From contig MNZL01000026.1 in the NCBI GenBank assembly GCA_001873585.1, forward strand, positions 1 to 13,729: DNA of 13,729 nucleotides, in the 5' to 3' direction. Position numbers and translations under genes: made by a program. Source of the stretch: Rhodobacterales bacterium CG2_30_65_12 (GTDB lineage Bacteria; Pseudomonadota; Alphaproteobacteria; Rhodobacterales; Rhodobacteraceae). Of the stretch, positions 1 to 6,997 are shown one piece after another. Position 1 is the stretch's first letter, and each line of letters starts with the position of its first letter. A model generated the notes under the pieces. That model ran no database searches. It was not told the origin of the DNA and saw nothing but the letters and a program-made list of their open reading frames with translations.

Positions 1-1045
1 CTTCGACCAGCGCGATCCGGTCTTCATCGCGGCCCGTCTGGCGCAGATAGCGCAGGGTTTCATTGTCAACCGGGAAGAAGCCGCAGGTGGCGCCGTATTC
101 GGGGGCCATGTTGGCAATCGTTGCGCGCTGGGCGAGCGGCAGGTTGTCGAGGCCGGGCCCATAGAACTCCACGAACTTGCCGACCACGCCGTGCGCGCGC
201 AGCATCTCCACCACCTTGAGCACGAGATCGGTGCCGGTGGTGCCTTCTGTCATCGCGCCGGTGAGCTTGAAGCCCACCACCTCCGGGATCAGCATGCTGA
301 TCGGTTGGCCGAGCATTCCCGCTTCCGCCTCGATCCCGCCCACACCCCAGCCGAGCACCGCAAGGCCGTTGATCATGGTGGTGTGGCTGTCGGTGCCGAC
401 CAGCGTGTCGGGGTAGGCGACCGCTTCGCCGTTCTGGTCGGTGTCGGTCCAGACCGTCTGGGCGAGGTATTCGAGGTTGACCTGGTGGCAGATGCCGGTT
501 CCCGGCGGCACCACGCGGAAATTGTCAAACGCGGTCTGGCCCCACTTGAGAAACTTGTAGCGCTCCATGTTGCGCTCATATTCGCGGTCGACGTTCATCT
601 GGAAGGCGCGCGGGGTGCCGAACTCGTCGATCATTACCGAGTGGTCGATCACCAGATCGACCGGCACCAGCGGATTGATCTTGTGGGCATCCCCGCCAAG
701 TGCCTTGATCCCGTCGCGCATCGCCGCAAGGTCGACCACCGCTGGCACGCCGGTGAAATCCTGCATCAAGATCCGGGCCGGGCGATAGGCGATCTCGCGC
801 GGGTTCTGACCACCGTTCTTGCCCCAGTCGGAAAACGCCTTGATATCGTCTACGCTCACCGTGCGCCCGCCGTCTTCGAAGCGCAGCAAATTCTCCAGCA
901 CCATCTTCAGTGCGGCCGGCAGGCGGGTGAATTCGCCAAGCCCTGCGGCCTCGGCGGCGGGGATCGAATAATAGGCGAAGCTGGCGCCGCCGGCGCTCAG
1001 GGTCTTGCGGGTCTTGGCGGTGTCTTGGCCGACAATGATCGTCAT
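1..1045 (-). CDS. acnA: Aconitate hydratase AcnA, N-terminal part (cut by window edge)
   Basis: Aconitase interconverts citrate and isocitrate in the TCA cycle and is a cytoplasmic [4Fe-4S] enzyme. The 348 residues visible are roughly the first 40% of a protein of about 890 residues. They match the AcnA/IRP type: VIDHSV near residue 133, the PPGTGICHQVNLE segment, and the signature VGTDSHTTMINGLAVLGWG with GGIEAEA after it. The three cluster-binding cysteines lie further on, outside the window. The ATG at 1045 is chosen because a near-perfect Shine-Dalgarno AGGAGG (1052-1057) sits 6 nt upstream. A promoter is readable at 1121-1149. The next gene is divergent, so acnA is the first gene of its transcript. 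Identification is very secure; the C-terminal part cannot be judged. Confidence 0.97.
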   Translation of the reverse strand, partial: MTIIVGQDTAKTRKTLSAGGASFAYYSIPAAEAAGLGEFTRLPAALKMVLENLLRFEDGGRTVSVDDIKAFSDWGKNGGQNPREIAYRPARILMQDFTGVPAVVDLAAMRDGIKALGGDAHKINPLVPVDLVIDHSVMIDEFGTPRAFQMNVDREYERNMERYKFLKWGQTAFDNFRVVPPGTGICHQVNLEYLAQTVWTDTDQNGEAVAYPDTLVGTDSHTTMINGLAVLGWGVGGIEAEAGMLGQPISMLIPEVVGFKLTGAMTEGTTGTDLVLKVVEMLRAHGVVGKFVEFYGPGLDNLPLAQRATIANMAPEYGATCGFFPVDNETLRYLRQTGRDEDRIALVE

Positions 1046-1051
1046 CGGGCT

Positions 1052-1057
1052 CCTCCT
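1052..1057 (-). promoter_or_regulatory. Shine-Dalgarno of acnA
   Basis: On the minus strand AGGAGG lies 6 nt before the ATG at 1045, an unusually strong ribosome site for this window. It fixes the acnA start and fits a highly translated TCA-cycle enzyme. Confidence 0.85.
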
Positions 1058-1120
1058 CGGTTGAGCGGTTTGGCTTGATGTGCCCGCAGGCGCGGATCAG
1101 CGCAAGGGGTTTCATGGGAA

Positions 1121-1149
1121 ATTGTATACCATTGCACACCGCGTTGCAA
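1121..1149 (-). promoter_or_regulatory. Predicted sigma-70-type promoter of acnA
   Basis: Reading the minus strand, a -35 box TTGCAA (1149-1144, 4 of 6 consensus bases) is followed after exactly 17 nt by a -10 box TACAAT (1126-1121, 5 of 6). Transcription would begin near 1114-1115, giving a leader of about 70 nt before the acnA ATG. The -35 box forms one arm of the palindrome at 1131-1150. Boxes and spacing are seen directly; activity is inferred. Confidence 0.6.
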
Positions 1150-1150
1150 T
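1131..1150. promoter_or_regulatory. Operator-like palindrome overlapping the acnA -35 box
   Basis: The plus strand reads ATTGCACA-CCGC-GTTGCAAT, an inverted repeat with perfect 6-bp arms ATTGCA/TGCAAT. It overlaps the -35 box and spacer of the acnA promoter, so a bound protein should block polymerase. Seen as two TTGCA-centred half sites with a 4-nt spacer, it resembles the paired TTTGCAAA sites that I recall for ScfR/PccR/RamB-type acyl-CoA-responsive regulators. Each 8-mer matches 6 of 8. The regulator assignment is speculative. Confidence 0.4.
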
Positions 1151-1262
1151 CACCGTCTGCGCCCTCGGTTCACCCGCGTGTTGCAGATCATCGCAAAACC
1201 TTGATTGGCCGGTGAAGCGCTGCCCGGTCTAGACAGGGGCGCAGCCAACGGACCCAAACCCC

Positions 1263-1976
1263 ATGCCCCTTCGCCCCTTCGCGATTCTTGCCCTGATGAT
1301 CTCTTTCGCGTCCGCCCCGGCGCTGGCCGAGCCGCGGCCGGTGGTGGTGGTGGAGCTGTTCACCTCGCAAGGCTGCGCGTCGTGCCCGCCCGCCGATGCT
1401 CTGATCGCCGAATTGGCAAAGCGCGACGATGTGCTGCCGCTGGCTCTGCATGTCGACTACTGGGATTATATCGGCTGGGCCGACAGCTTCGCCAGGCCAG
1501 AAAACACCGCGCGCCAGAAGGCCTATGCCCGGATGGCGCACTCCGGTTCGATTTACACACCGCAAATCGTTGTCGGCGGGGCCGACCAGGTGGTCGGCTT
1601 CAAGCCGATGCGGGTGGCGGATTTGATGCAGGCGCAGCGCGCAGCCGGGGTGCCGGTGGAAATCCGGTTTGACCGGACCGAGGACGGAGGCTTGCGCGTG
1701 CGCTGTCTCGCGCACCCCGGGGCGGAGCTGCCGGCGGCGATCAACGTCGATCTCGTCGGCTACCTCGGCCAAGCCGCCGTCGAGATCATCCACGGCGAGA
1801 ACGCTGGCAAAACCATCACCTACGCCAATATCGTCCAAAGCTGGGAGCGGCTCGGAACCTGGGATGGGCGCGGGGTGTTTGACGCCACCGCGCAGGCCCC
1901 AGGCACTGGCATGTTGGCCGTGATCGTCCAGGTTCGGGGGCCGGGCCGGGTGCTGGCCGCGTTCAAGGTCGAGTAA
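1263..1976 (+). CDS. Exported DUF1223 thioredoxin-like protein
   Basis: A 237-residue protein of the DUF1223 family, which has a thioredoxin-like fold and no firmly established function. A typical Sec signal peptide covers residues 1-22, with cleavage expected at ALA|EP, so it should act in the periplasm. Right after it comes the family hallmark VVVVELFTSQGCASCPPAD, with a CxxC pair at Cys38 and Cys41 that could be redox active. Further conserved blocks are LALHVDYWDYIGWAD, the YTPQIVVGG segment and DLVGYLG. Length is normal. The ATG start is preferred because the signal peptide begins there; no strong ribosome site is seen. It is divergent from acnA (217 bp between them) and convergent with tyrS. 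A thiol-disulfide or envelope-maturation role is inference only. Confidence 0.9.
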   Translation: MPLRPFAILALMISFASAPALAEPRPVVVVELFTSQGCASCPPADALIAELAKRDDVLPLALHVDYWDYIGWADSFARPENTARQKAYARMAHSGSIYTPQIVVGGADQVVGFKPMRVADLMQAQRAAGVPVEIRFDRTEDGGLRVRCLAHPGAELPAAINVDLVGYLGQAAVEIIHGENAGKTITYANIVQSWERLGTWDGRGVFDATAQAPGTGMLAVIVQVRGPGRVLAAFKVE

Positions 1977-1978
1977 GC

Positions 1979-2089
1979 CGCGCGCGCTTGGCGGTGCCCT
2001 GCATCGCGCCCGGCGGCGACGATCACGCTCGCGCCGATCACCGAGGGCCCGGCAGGGAGCGCCCAGACCACGGGCAGTTCCGCCGAGAA
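1979..2089 (-). pseudogene. Possible remnant of a DMT/EamA-family permease C-terminus
   Basis: In the 142-bp gap between the convergent DUF1223 and tyrS genes, the minus strand encodes an in-frame stretch beginning FSAELPVVWALPAG, continuing PSVIGASVIVAAG and ending GHRQARA. This resembles the last transmembrane helix and basic tail of EamA/DMT drug-metabolite transporters (pattern G-A-x-x-I-x-x-A/S-G ... HRERAR). There is no start codon of its own, no stop at the expected place (the frame runs on antisense into the DUF1223 gene), and the rest of a permease is absent. If real, it is a decayed fragment left downstream of tyrS. The match is from memory of the family and could be chance. Confidence 0.3.
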
Positions 2090-2118
2090 TCCCCGCCGAG
2101 CGTGGCCGTTTTGCCCGG

Positions 2119-3387
2119 TCAGCCGGCCAACGTCACCAGCGCGTGGCGCTTCCTGCCCGCCGAGAGCTTGATCGGCTGGGCGAGATCGGCGGCGGTGATC
2201 ATCAGCCCCGGATCGGTCACGTCGGCGTCGTTCATCCTGGCGCCGCCATCGGCCATCAGGCGCTTGGCTTCCTTGCCCGACTGGGCGAGTCCGGTGCGCA
2301 CGAACGCCTGCACAATCGAAAGGCCATCGCCAATCTCGTCCGCGCTCAGCGCCAGCGTCGGCAGATCGTCACCCACACCGCCCTTTTCAAACACGTCGCG
2401 CGCCGTCGCCGCTGCCGCCTGTGCCGCCGCGCGGCCATGCAGGAGCGTGGTCACCTCGTTCGCCAGCACGATCTTGGCGTCGTTGATCGCAGCGCCCTCG
2501 GCGGCGCCGAGCCGCTCGCACTCCTCCAGCGGCAATTCGGTGTAGAGCTTGAGGAACCGGCCAACGTCGGCGTCGGTGGTGTTGCGCCAGAACTGCCAGA
2601 ACTCGTAAGGGCTGAGCATCTCGCTGTTGAGCCACACCGCGCCTTGCTGGCTCTTGCCCATCTTCTTGCCGTCGCTGGTGGTGAGCAGCGGCGAGGTGAG
2701 GCCGAAGATCTCCACGTCGAGCACCCGGCGGGTGAGGTCGATCCCGTTGATGATATTGCCCCACTGGTCGGAGCCGCCGATCTGCAACCGGCAGCCGTAG
2801 CGGCGATTGAGTTCAAGAAAATCGTAAGCCTGCAGGATCATGTAGTTGAATTCGAGGAACGAGAGAGATTGCTCGCGGTCGAGTCGCGATTTGACGCTTT
2901 CAAACGAGAGCATCCGGTTTACCGAGAAGTGCCGGCCGATGTCGCGCAGAAAGTCGAGGTAATTGAGCCGGTCGAGCCACTCGGCGTTGTTGACCAAGAG
3001 GGCGTCGGTGGGGCCGTCGCCAAAGCTGACATAGGCTGAAAATACCTCGCGGATACCGGCAATGTTGGCATCGATCTGGTCGGGCGTGAGCAGCGGGCGC
3101 TCGTCGGCGCGAAAACTCGGATCGCCCACCTTGGTGGTGCCGCCGCCCATCAGCACGATCGGCCTGTGGCCGGTCTTCTGCAACCAGCGCAGCATCATGA
3201 TCTGGATCAGGCTGCCGACGTGCAGCGATTTCGCCGTGGCGTCAAAGCCGATATAGGCCGGGACTACGCCGTTCACCAAGGCCTCGTCGAGCCCCTGGTA
3301 ATCGGTGCAGTCGGCAAGAAAACCGCGCTCGATCATCACGCGCATGAAGTCGGATTTCGGGTGGTAGGTCATCGGGTTCGCGTCCAT
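2119..3387 (-). CDS. tyrS: Tyrosyl-tRNA synthetase (TyrRS)
   Basis: Class I aminoacyl-tRNA synthetase that charges tRNA-Tyr; essential and cytoplasmic. It has 422 residues, normal for bacterial TyrRS. The ATP-binding HIGH-type motif is HVGS (56-59), the tyrosine pocket is NYMILQAYDF (181-190) with QIGGSDQWGN (202-211), and the second ATP motif is KMGKS (242-246), closer to the KMSKS consensus than the KFGKT seen in many bacteria. A C-terminal S4 RNA-binding domain covers about residues 355-420. The ATG at 3387 is used; a second ATG five codons on (MTYHPKSDF) is possible, and neither has a clear Shine-Dalgarno. The gene is divergent from anmK across 47 bp, with an AT-rich TATA-like patch near 3403-3410 as the only promoter hint. 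Confidence 0.97.
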   Translation of the reverse strand: MDANPMTYHPKSDFMRVMIERGFLADCTDYQGLDEALVNGVVPAYIGFDATAKSLHVGSLIQIMMLRWLQKTGHRPIVLMGGGTTKVGDPSFRADERPLLTPDQIDANIAGIREVFSAYVSFGDGPTDALLVNNAEWLDRLNYLDFLRDIGRHFSVNRMLSFESVKSRLDREQSLSFLEFNYMILQAYDFLELNRRYGCRLQIGGSDQWGNIINGIDLTRRVLDVEIFGLTSPLLTTSDGKKMGKSQQGAVWLNSEMLSPYEFWQFWRNTTDADVGRFLKLYTELPLEECERLGAAEGAAINDAKIVLANEVTTLLHGRAAAQAAAATARDVFEKGGVGDDLPTLALSADEIGDGLSIVQAFVRTGLAQSGKEAKRLMADGGARMNDADVTDPGLMITAADLAQPIKLSAGRKRHALVTLAG

Positions 3388-3434
3388 ATTTCGGCTCGTG
3401 CCTCTATATCGGGGGCCGGGGCGGAGGGGAAGCC
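3388..3434. promoter_or_regulatory. Compact divergent tyrS/anmK intergenic region
   Basis: Only 47 bp separate the two divergent starts. The sole AT-rich element is CTCTATATC (3402-3410), which reads TATAGA toward tyrS and TATATC toward anmK and could supply a -10 box in either direction. No good -35 box is seen, so promoters must extend into the coding regions. A clear Shine-Dalgarno GGAGG (3423-3427) precedes the anmK ATG by 7 nt. Confidence 0.45.
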
Positions 3435-4532
3435 ATGAAGGGTGCGGGGCCTGTGCGTGTGTTGGGGGCGATGTCGGGCACCGCGCTTGATGGCGTCGAC
3501 GCGGCGGTGATCGAAACCGACGGCGCGCGCATTGTCGGCTTTGGCGAAAGCGGCTACCGCGCCTATACCGACGCCGAGCAGGCGACGATCCGGGCGGCGC
3601 TGGGGCGCTGGCCGGGCGAGCCGGGGGTGGCGGCGGCGGCGCTGGTGGTGGAGGCGGCCCATGCCGAGCTGCTGGCGCTGTTCAAGGATGTGGCACTGAT
3701 CGGCTTTCACGGCCAGACACTTGCACATGAGCCGCACGGGCGCGGCACTCACCAAGCGGGCGACGGCGCGCGGCTGGCGCAGGTGCTGGGCCGCCCGGTG
3801 GCCTGGGATTTTCGCAGCAATGACGTGGCGCTGGGCGGCGAGGGCGCGCCGCTGGTGCCGTTCTACCACTTCGCGCTGGGCAAATGGCTTGGGGCCGGGG
3901 TGCCCGTGGCGTTCCTCAACCTTGGCGGTGTTGGCAATCTCACCTGGGTGGACCCGACAGCCGAGCGGCCCGAAGACCCGGGCGCGCTCCTGGCTTTCGA
4001 CACCGGGCCGGGCATGGCGCCGCTCGACGATCTGGTCGCGGCCCGCCTCGGCCAGCCGCTCGACGAGGGTGGCGCGCTTGCCGCCTCGGGCACGGTGGCG
4101 CAAGATGTGGTCGCCACCTTCCTCGCACATCCCTATTTCTATCGCATTCCGCCCAAGTCGCTTGACCGCAACGGGTTTGCCGAGCTGGCCGGCGCGGTGG
4201 CCGGGCTGTGCGACGCCGATGCGGCGGCCACGCTCGCCGCGTGCACCGTGGCTGCGGTTGCGCGCGGGATCGAGCATTGCCCGGTGCCGCCCGAGCGGCT
4301 CTACGTCACCGGCGGCGGGCGGCACAACGCCGCCGTGATGGCGGGCCTCGCGGCCGCGCTTGATATGCCCGTGGAGCCGGTTGAGGCAGTCGGGCTTGAT
4401 GGCGATATGCTGGAGGCGCAAGCTTTCGCCTTCCTCGCCCTGCGCGTAGCGCGCGGGTTGCCCACGTCATGCCCCTCCACCACCGGCGTGGCGGCCGCGG
4501 TGGGTGGTGGGATCATCTCAAAGGCGGATTGA
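3435..4532 (+). CDS. anmK: Anhydro-N-acetylmuramic acid kinase AnmK
   Basis: AnmK cleaves the anhydro ring of 1,6-anhydro-MurNAc and phosphorylates it with ATP to MurNAc-6-phosphate, a step of peptidoglycan recycling. The 365 residues match the family in length and order: phosphate-binding GAMSGTALDGVD (11-22), FHGQT (91-95), HQAGDG (106-111), DFRSNDVALGGEGAPLVP (125-142), LNLGGVGN (161-168), FDTGPG (188-193) carrying the likely catalytic aspartate (Asp189), VTGGGRHN, and a C-terminal GDMLEAQAFAFLALR block ending with CPSTTGV. The start is supported by GGAGG 7 nt upstream. It is a single-gene unit convergent with the 101-residue gene at 4557-4862. The MurNAc-6-P etherase MurQ, a usual partner, is not in the window. 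Confidence 0.95.
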   Translation: MKGAGPVRVLGAMSGTALDGVDAAVIETDGARIVGFGESGYRAYTDAEQATIRAALGRWPGEPGVAAAALVVEAAHAELLALFKDVALIGFHGQTLAHEPHGRGTHQAGDGARLAQVLGRPVAWDFRSNDVALGGEGAPLVPFYHFALGKWLGAGVPVAFLNLGGVGNLTWVDPTAERPEDPGALLAFDTGPGMAPLDDLVAARLGQPLDEGGALAASGTVAQDVVATFLAHPYFYRIPPKSLDRNGFAELAGAVAGLCDADAAATLAACTVAAVARGIEHCPVPPERLYVTGGGRHNAAVMAGLAAALDMPVEPVEAVGLDGDMLEAQAFAFLALRVARGLPTSCPSTTGVAAAVGGGIISKAD

Positions 4533-4556
4533 CTCACCAAGACCGCCGCGCCCGGG

Positions 4557-4862
4557 CTAGCCTTGCGGCGCGTCCGCCGCCCAGGGGTAGGGGCGCAGGA
4601 AGGTGGCGTTGCCGCTCGCCAGTTCCAACACCGCGCCGGCAGGCGAAACCTCGATCAGCCGGCCAAGCGGGGTCCGCTCGCCCACCGCGCCGGTGATGAT
4701 CGACCCGTCCGACATGCGGATGATCGCCCGCATCGCATCCTCTGGCCCGGCAACGCCGACGAGCGCCGCCGCGTCGAGCGGGATCAGCGCTCGCCGGGTG
4801 GCGTTTTGCGCCACGAACGCATTGGGCGCGCCGCCGTTGAGGTTGGTGCTCACATCCGCCAT
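4557..4862 (-). CDS. Conserved-looking 101-residue protein of unknown function, last gene of the purF unit
   Basis: I do not recognise a named family. The protein has no signal peptide or membrane segment. After a polar N-terminus, residues about 27-95 (RALIPLDAAALVGVAG, MRAIIRMSDGSIITG, VGERTPLGRLIEVSPAGAVLEL) follow the pattern of the small beta-barrel homology region of GspC/PilP proteins: short strands, a central D-G turn, and a closing strand. That likeness is inference from pattern only. It lies 59 bp downstream of the DUF2199 gene on the same strand, so it is probably the third gene of the purF transcript. GGAG lies about 10 nt before the ATG, but inside the arm of a hairpin (4865-4892). 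High GC at third codon positions supports a real gene. Confidence 0.75.
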   Translation of the reverse strand: MADVSTNLNGGAPNAFVAQNATRRALIPLDAAALVGVAGPEDAMRAIIRMSDGSIITGAVGERTPLGRLIEVSPAGAVLELASGNATFLRPYPWAADAPQG

Positions 4863-4864
4863 CT

Positions 4865-4892
4865 GCCCGCTCCGTTCTGGTCCGGTGCGGGC
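4865..4892 (-). promoter_or_regulatory. Hairpin over the ribosome site of the 101-residue gene
   Basis: On the minus strand GCCCGC-A-CCG, an 8-nt loop, then CGG-A-GCGGGC can form a 9-bp stem with one A-A mismatch, ending 2 nt before the ATG at 4862. The GGAG that would serve as Shine-Dalgarno lies within the 3' arm. It could reduce or gate translation of the last gene in the purF unit. There is no T-run, so it is unlikely to be a terminator. Confidence 0.4.
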
Positions 4893-4921
4893 AGGATTGC
4901 ACGAAAGAGGTTAAGCCGTGG

Positions 4922-5464
4922 TTAGTCCGCGAGCAGCGCGGTGATGTCTTCGCCAGCGTCGGCGTAGATCGCGGTGAGCCGGCGCGCGTCGATTCCCGCG
5001 TTCTGAACCCGGTGCAGCGCGGTGCCGGGCTGGGGCTGCAAGCGCGGCGGCTGGCCAGGTGGGCCAGACACGAGGTTGCAGGGCACCGGCTCGGCCGCCG
5101 TGAAGCCGGGCAGGGCATTGGCAAGCCAGGCGAAAGCGCCGGGAAAGGGTGTGTCGTCGGCCCGTGCCGAGAGCCAGGCCAGCCAGCTTTCCTGCGAGAC
5201 GCTGCCCCAGCAGGCGAAGGCAAACACCGTGCGCGCGCCAATGATCGGCAGGAGCAGCTGCGCGCGCAGAAAGCGGTGGCCTTGAAGCGTGCAATAGAGC
5301 GGCGAAAGCCTGTCGTCTCCGACGTCGAGCGCCTTGTCGCCAGGGGCGAGCGCACCATGCGGCCAGCCGTCGGGGTAGGGCAGGGCGAGCGCAATCAGTC
5401 CGCCGCGCGCCATCAGCTTTTGCCAGCGCGGATCGGCAATGATCACGCCGGCATCGCCGCTCAT
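4922..5464 (-). CDS. DUF2199 family protein, atypical N-terminus
   Basis: A 180-residue cytoplasmic protein. From about residue 24 it follows the DUF2199 pattern as I recall it: PDGWPHG, then LYCTLQGHRFLRAQLLLPIIG, FAFACWGSVSQESWLAWL, AFAWLANALPGF, EPVPCNLVSGPPGQPPRL and a C-terminal GIDARRLTAIYADAGEDI. The function of DUF2199 is unknown. Family members usually have a Cys-rich CxxCG-type segment between the DPRW start and the WPHG block; here that stretch is only ARGG, so the probable metal site seems to be missing. The start chosen is the ATG at 5464, which overlaps the purF stop as ATGA; a longer open frame to 5545 lies inside purF and is rejected. Translational coupling with purF is likely. 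Confidence 0.85.
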   Translation of the reverse strand: MSGDAGVIIADPRWQKLMARGGLIALALPYPDGWPHGALAPGDKALDVGDDRLSPLYCTLQGHRFLRAQLLLPIIGARTVFAFACWGSVSQESWLAWLSARADDTPFPGAFAWLANALPGFTAAEPVPCNLVSGPPGQPPRLQPQPGTALHRVQNAGIDARRLTAIYADAGEDITALLAD

Positions 5465-6933
5465 TCCGCCGCTTTCAATTGGAAGCCCCTGGCGATCATG
5501 TCGGACGGGGCGACGGGGTATTCGCCGGAGAAGCAGGCATCGCAATATTGCGGGTTGGCGGCGTTGCGCGCGGCCTCGCCCACGGCGCGGTAGAGCCCAT
5601 CGAGCGAGACAAACTTCAAGCTGTCGACGCCGAGGAAAGTGCGCATTTCTTCCTCGTTCATCGTCGCCGCCAGAAGCTTCGAGCGCTCGGGCGTGTCGAC
5701 GCCGTAAAAACAGGGCCAGGCGGTGGGCGGGGAGGCGATGCGAAAATGCACCTCCTTGGCGCCGGCATCAAGGATCATCTCCTTGATCTTGCGGCTGGTG
5801 GTGCCGCGCACCACCGAATCGTCGACCAGCACCACCCGCTTGCCCTCGATCAGGGTGCGGTTGACGTTGAGCTTGAGCCGCACGCCCATGTTGCGGATCT
5901 GCTCGGTGGGCTCGATGAAGGTGCGGCCCATGTATTGATTGCGGATGATTCCCATGCCGTAGGGAATCCCGCTTTCATGGGCAAAGCCGATCGCGGCCGG
6001 GGTGCCCGAATCGGGCACCGGACAGACGATATCAGCCTCCACCGGCACCTCGCGCGCCAGTTCCACGCCGATCTGGCGGCGGGTTTCATAGACCGAGCGA
6101 CCGCCGAGAATTGAATCGGGGCGCGAGAAATAGACGTGCTCGAAAATGCAGAACTTCGGGCTGCGCGGCCGGAACGGCCGGCGGCTTTCCACGCCCTCGT
6201 CCGAGATCACCACCATCTCGCCCGGCTCGATCTCGCGCACGAACTTGGCGCCGATGATATCGAGCCCGCAGGTTTCGGAACTCAGCGCCCAGCCCTCGCC
6301 CGCGCCGATCTCGCCCAGCACCAGCGGGCGCACACCGAGCGGATCGCGCACGCCGATCAGCTTGGTGCGGGTCATGGCGACGATGGAAAAGGCGCCTTCA
6401 ACCCGGCGCAGCGCGTCTTCCATCCGGTCGGGTATGGTCTTGGCCATGGATTTGGCCATCAGGTGAATGATGCACTCGGTATCCGAGCCGGATTGGAAGA
6501 TCGAGCCGCGTTCGATCAGGTCGTGGCGCAGCTCCAGGGCGTTGGTGATATTGCCATTATGCGCGATCGCCGCGCCGCCGAGCGAGAACTCGCCGAAAAA
6601 CGGCTGCACGTCGCGGATTGCCGCGCCCTTCTTGCCGGCGGTGGAATAGCGCACATGGCCGATGGCAACGGGGCCAGGCAGCGTTTCCATAAGGCTCGCC
6701 CTGGTGAAATTGTCGCGCACATAGCCAAAGCGGCGCACCGAGTTGAAGCCCTGTTTCGGGTCGTGGCTGACGATCCCCCCGGCTTCCTGGCCGCGGTGCT
6801 GCAGCGCGTGCAGGCCGAGGGCAACGAAGTTGGCCGCGTCCTTGGGGCCGAGCACACCGTAGACGCCGCACTCCTCCTTGAGCTTGTCGTCATCAAAAGG
6901 GTGGGCGGGCGGCATGAAAGCGCAGGAGGTCAT
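5461..6933 (-). CDS. purF: Amidophosphoribosyltransferase PurF
   Basis: Catalyses the first committed step of purine synthesis: PRPP plus glutamine to 5-phosphoribosylamine. It has 490 residues. An N-terminal Ntn glutaminase domain has its nucleophile at Cys22 (EECGVYG), so a 21-residue propeptide must be removed. GHVRYSTAG (92-100) and HNGNIT (125-130) complete that domain. The C-terminal phosphoribosyltransferase domain has the PRPP loop VVLVDDSVVRGTTS (367-380). Cys262, Cys408, Cys464 and Cys467 (KFCIF, WPCFYG, YCDACF) are the four ligands of the structural [4Fe-4S] cluster, so this is the Bacillus subtilis-type, oxygen-sensitive enzyme rather than the E. coli type. The ATG at 6933 has AGGA 12 nt upstream; Met7 is an alternative start. 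It overlaps the DUF2199 gene by 4 bp and has its own predicted promoter. Confidence 0.98.
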   Translation of the reverse strand: MTSCAFMPPAHPFDDDKLKEECGVYGVLGPKDAANFVALGLHALQHRGQEAGGIVSHDPKQGFNSVRRFGYVRDNFTRASLMETLPGPVAIGHVRYSTAGKKGAAIRDVQPFFGEFSLGGAAIAHNGNITNALELRHDLIERGSIFQSGSDTECIIHLMAKSMAKTIPDRMEDALRRVEGAFSIVAMTRTKLIGVRDPLGVRPLVLGEIGAGEGWALSSETCGLDIIGAKFVREIEPGEMVVISDEGVESRRPFRPRSPKFCIFEHVYFSRPDSILGGRSVYETRRQIGVELAREVPVEADIVCPVPDSGTPAAIGFAHESGIPYGMGIIRNQYMGRTFIEPTEQIRNMGVRLKLNVNRTLIEGKRVVLVDDSVVRGTTSRKIKEMILDAGAKEVHFRIASPPTAWPCFYGVDTPERSKLLAATMNEEEMRTFLGVDSLKFVSLDGLYRAVGEAARNAANPQYCDACFSGEYPVAPSDMIARGFQLKAAE

Positions 6934-6968
6934 GGTTTGGGCGAATCCTGTGGGCGCGGGATGGCCCT

Positions 6969-6997
6969 CTCATACGGGTTCGCGCGGCTGCTGTCAC
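6969..6997 (-). promoter_or_regulatory. Predicted sigma-70-type promoter of purF
   Basis: On the minus strand GTGACA (6997-6992, 5 of 6 consensus bases) and TATGAG (6974-6969, 4 of 6) are separated by exactly 17 nt. Transcription would begin near 6962, leaving a leader of about 28 nt to the purF ATG with AGGA inside it. This fits purF beginning a new transcript after the weak terminator downstream of cvpA. Confidence 0.5.

Noticed and set aside
191..1078. Long open frame on the plus strand opposite acnA (295 codons)
   Set aside because: Antisense shadow of a GC-rich gene; His/Arg-rich composition with no domain, while the minus frame is clearly aconitase.
576..1139. Minus-strand open frame starting at 1139, with an internal ATG at 1115 close to the predicted acnA start of transcription, which could act as a leaderless upstream ORF
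   Set aside because: It overlaps acnA out of frame for most of its length, with Arg/Asp-rich shadow composition; the ATG position is probably chance.
3369..4421. 350-codon minus-strand frame opposite anmK
   Set aside because: Antisense shadow; anmK motifs are complete on the plus strand.
5465..5545. N-terminal extension of the DUF2199 gene into purF
   Set aside because: The ATG overlapping the purF stop gives the normal family start; the extension is shadow of purF.
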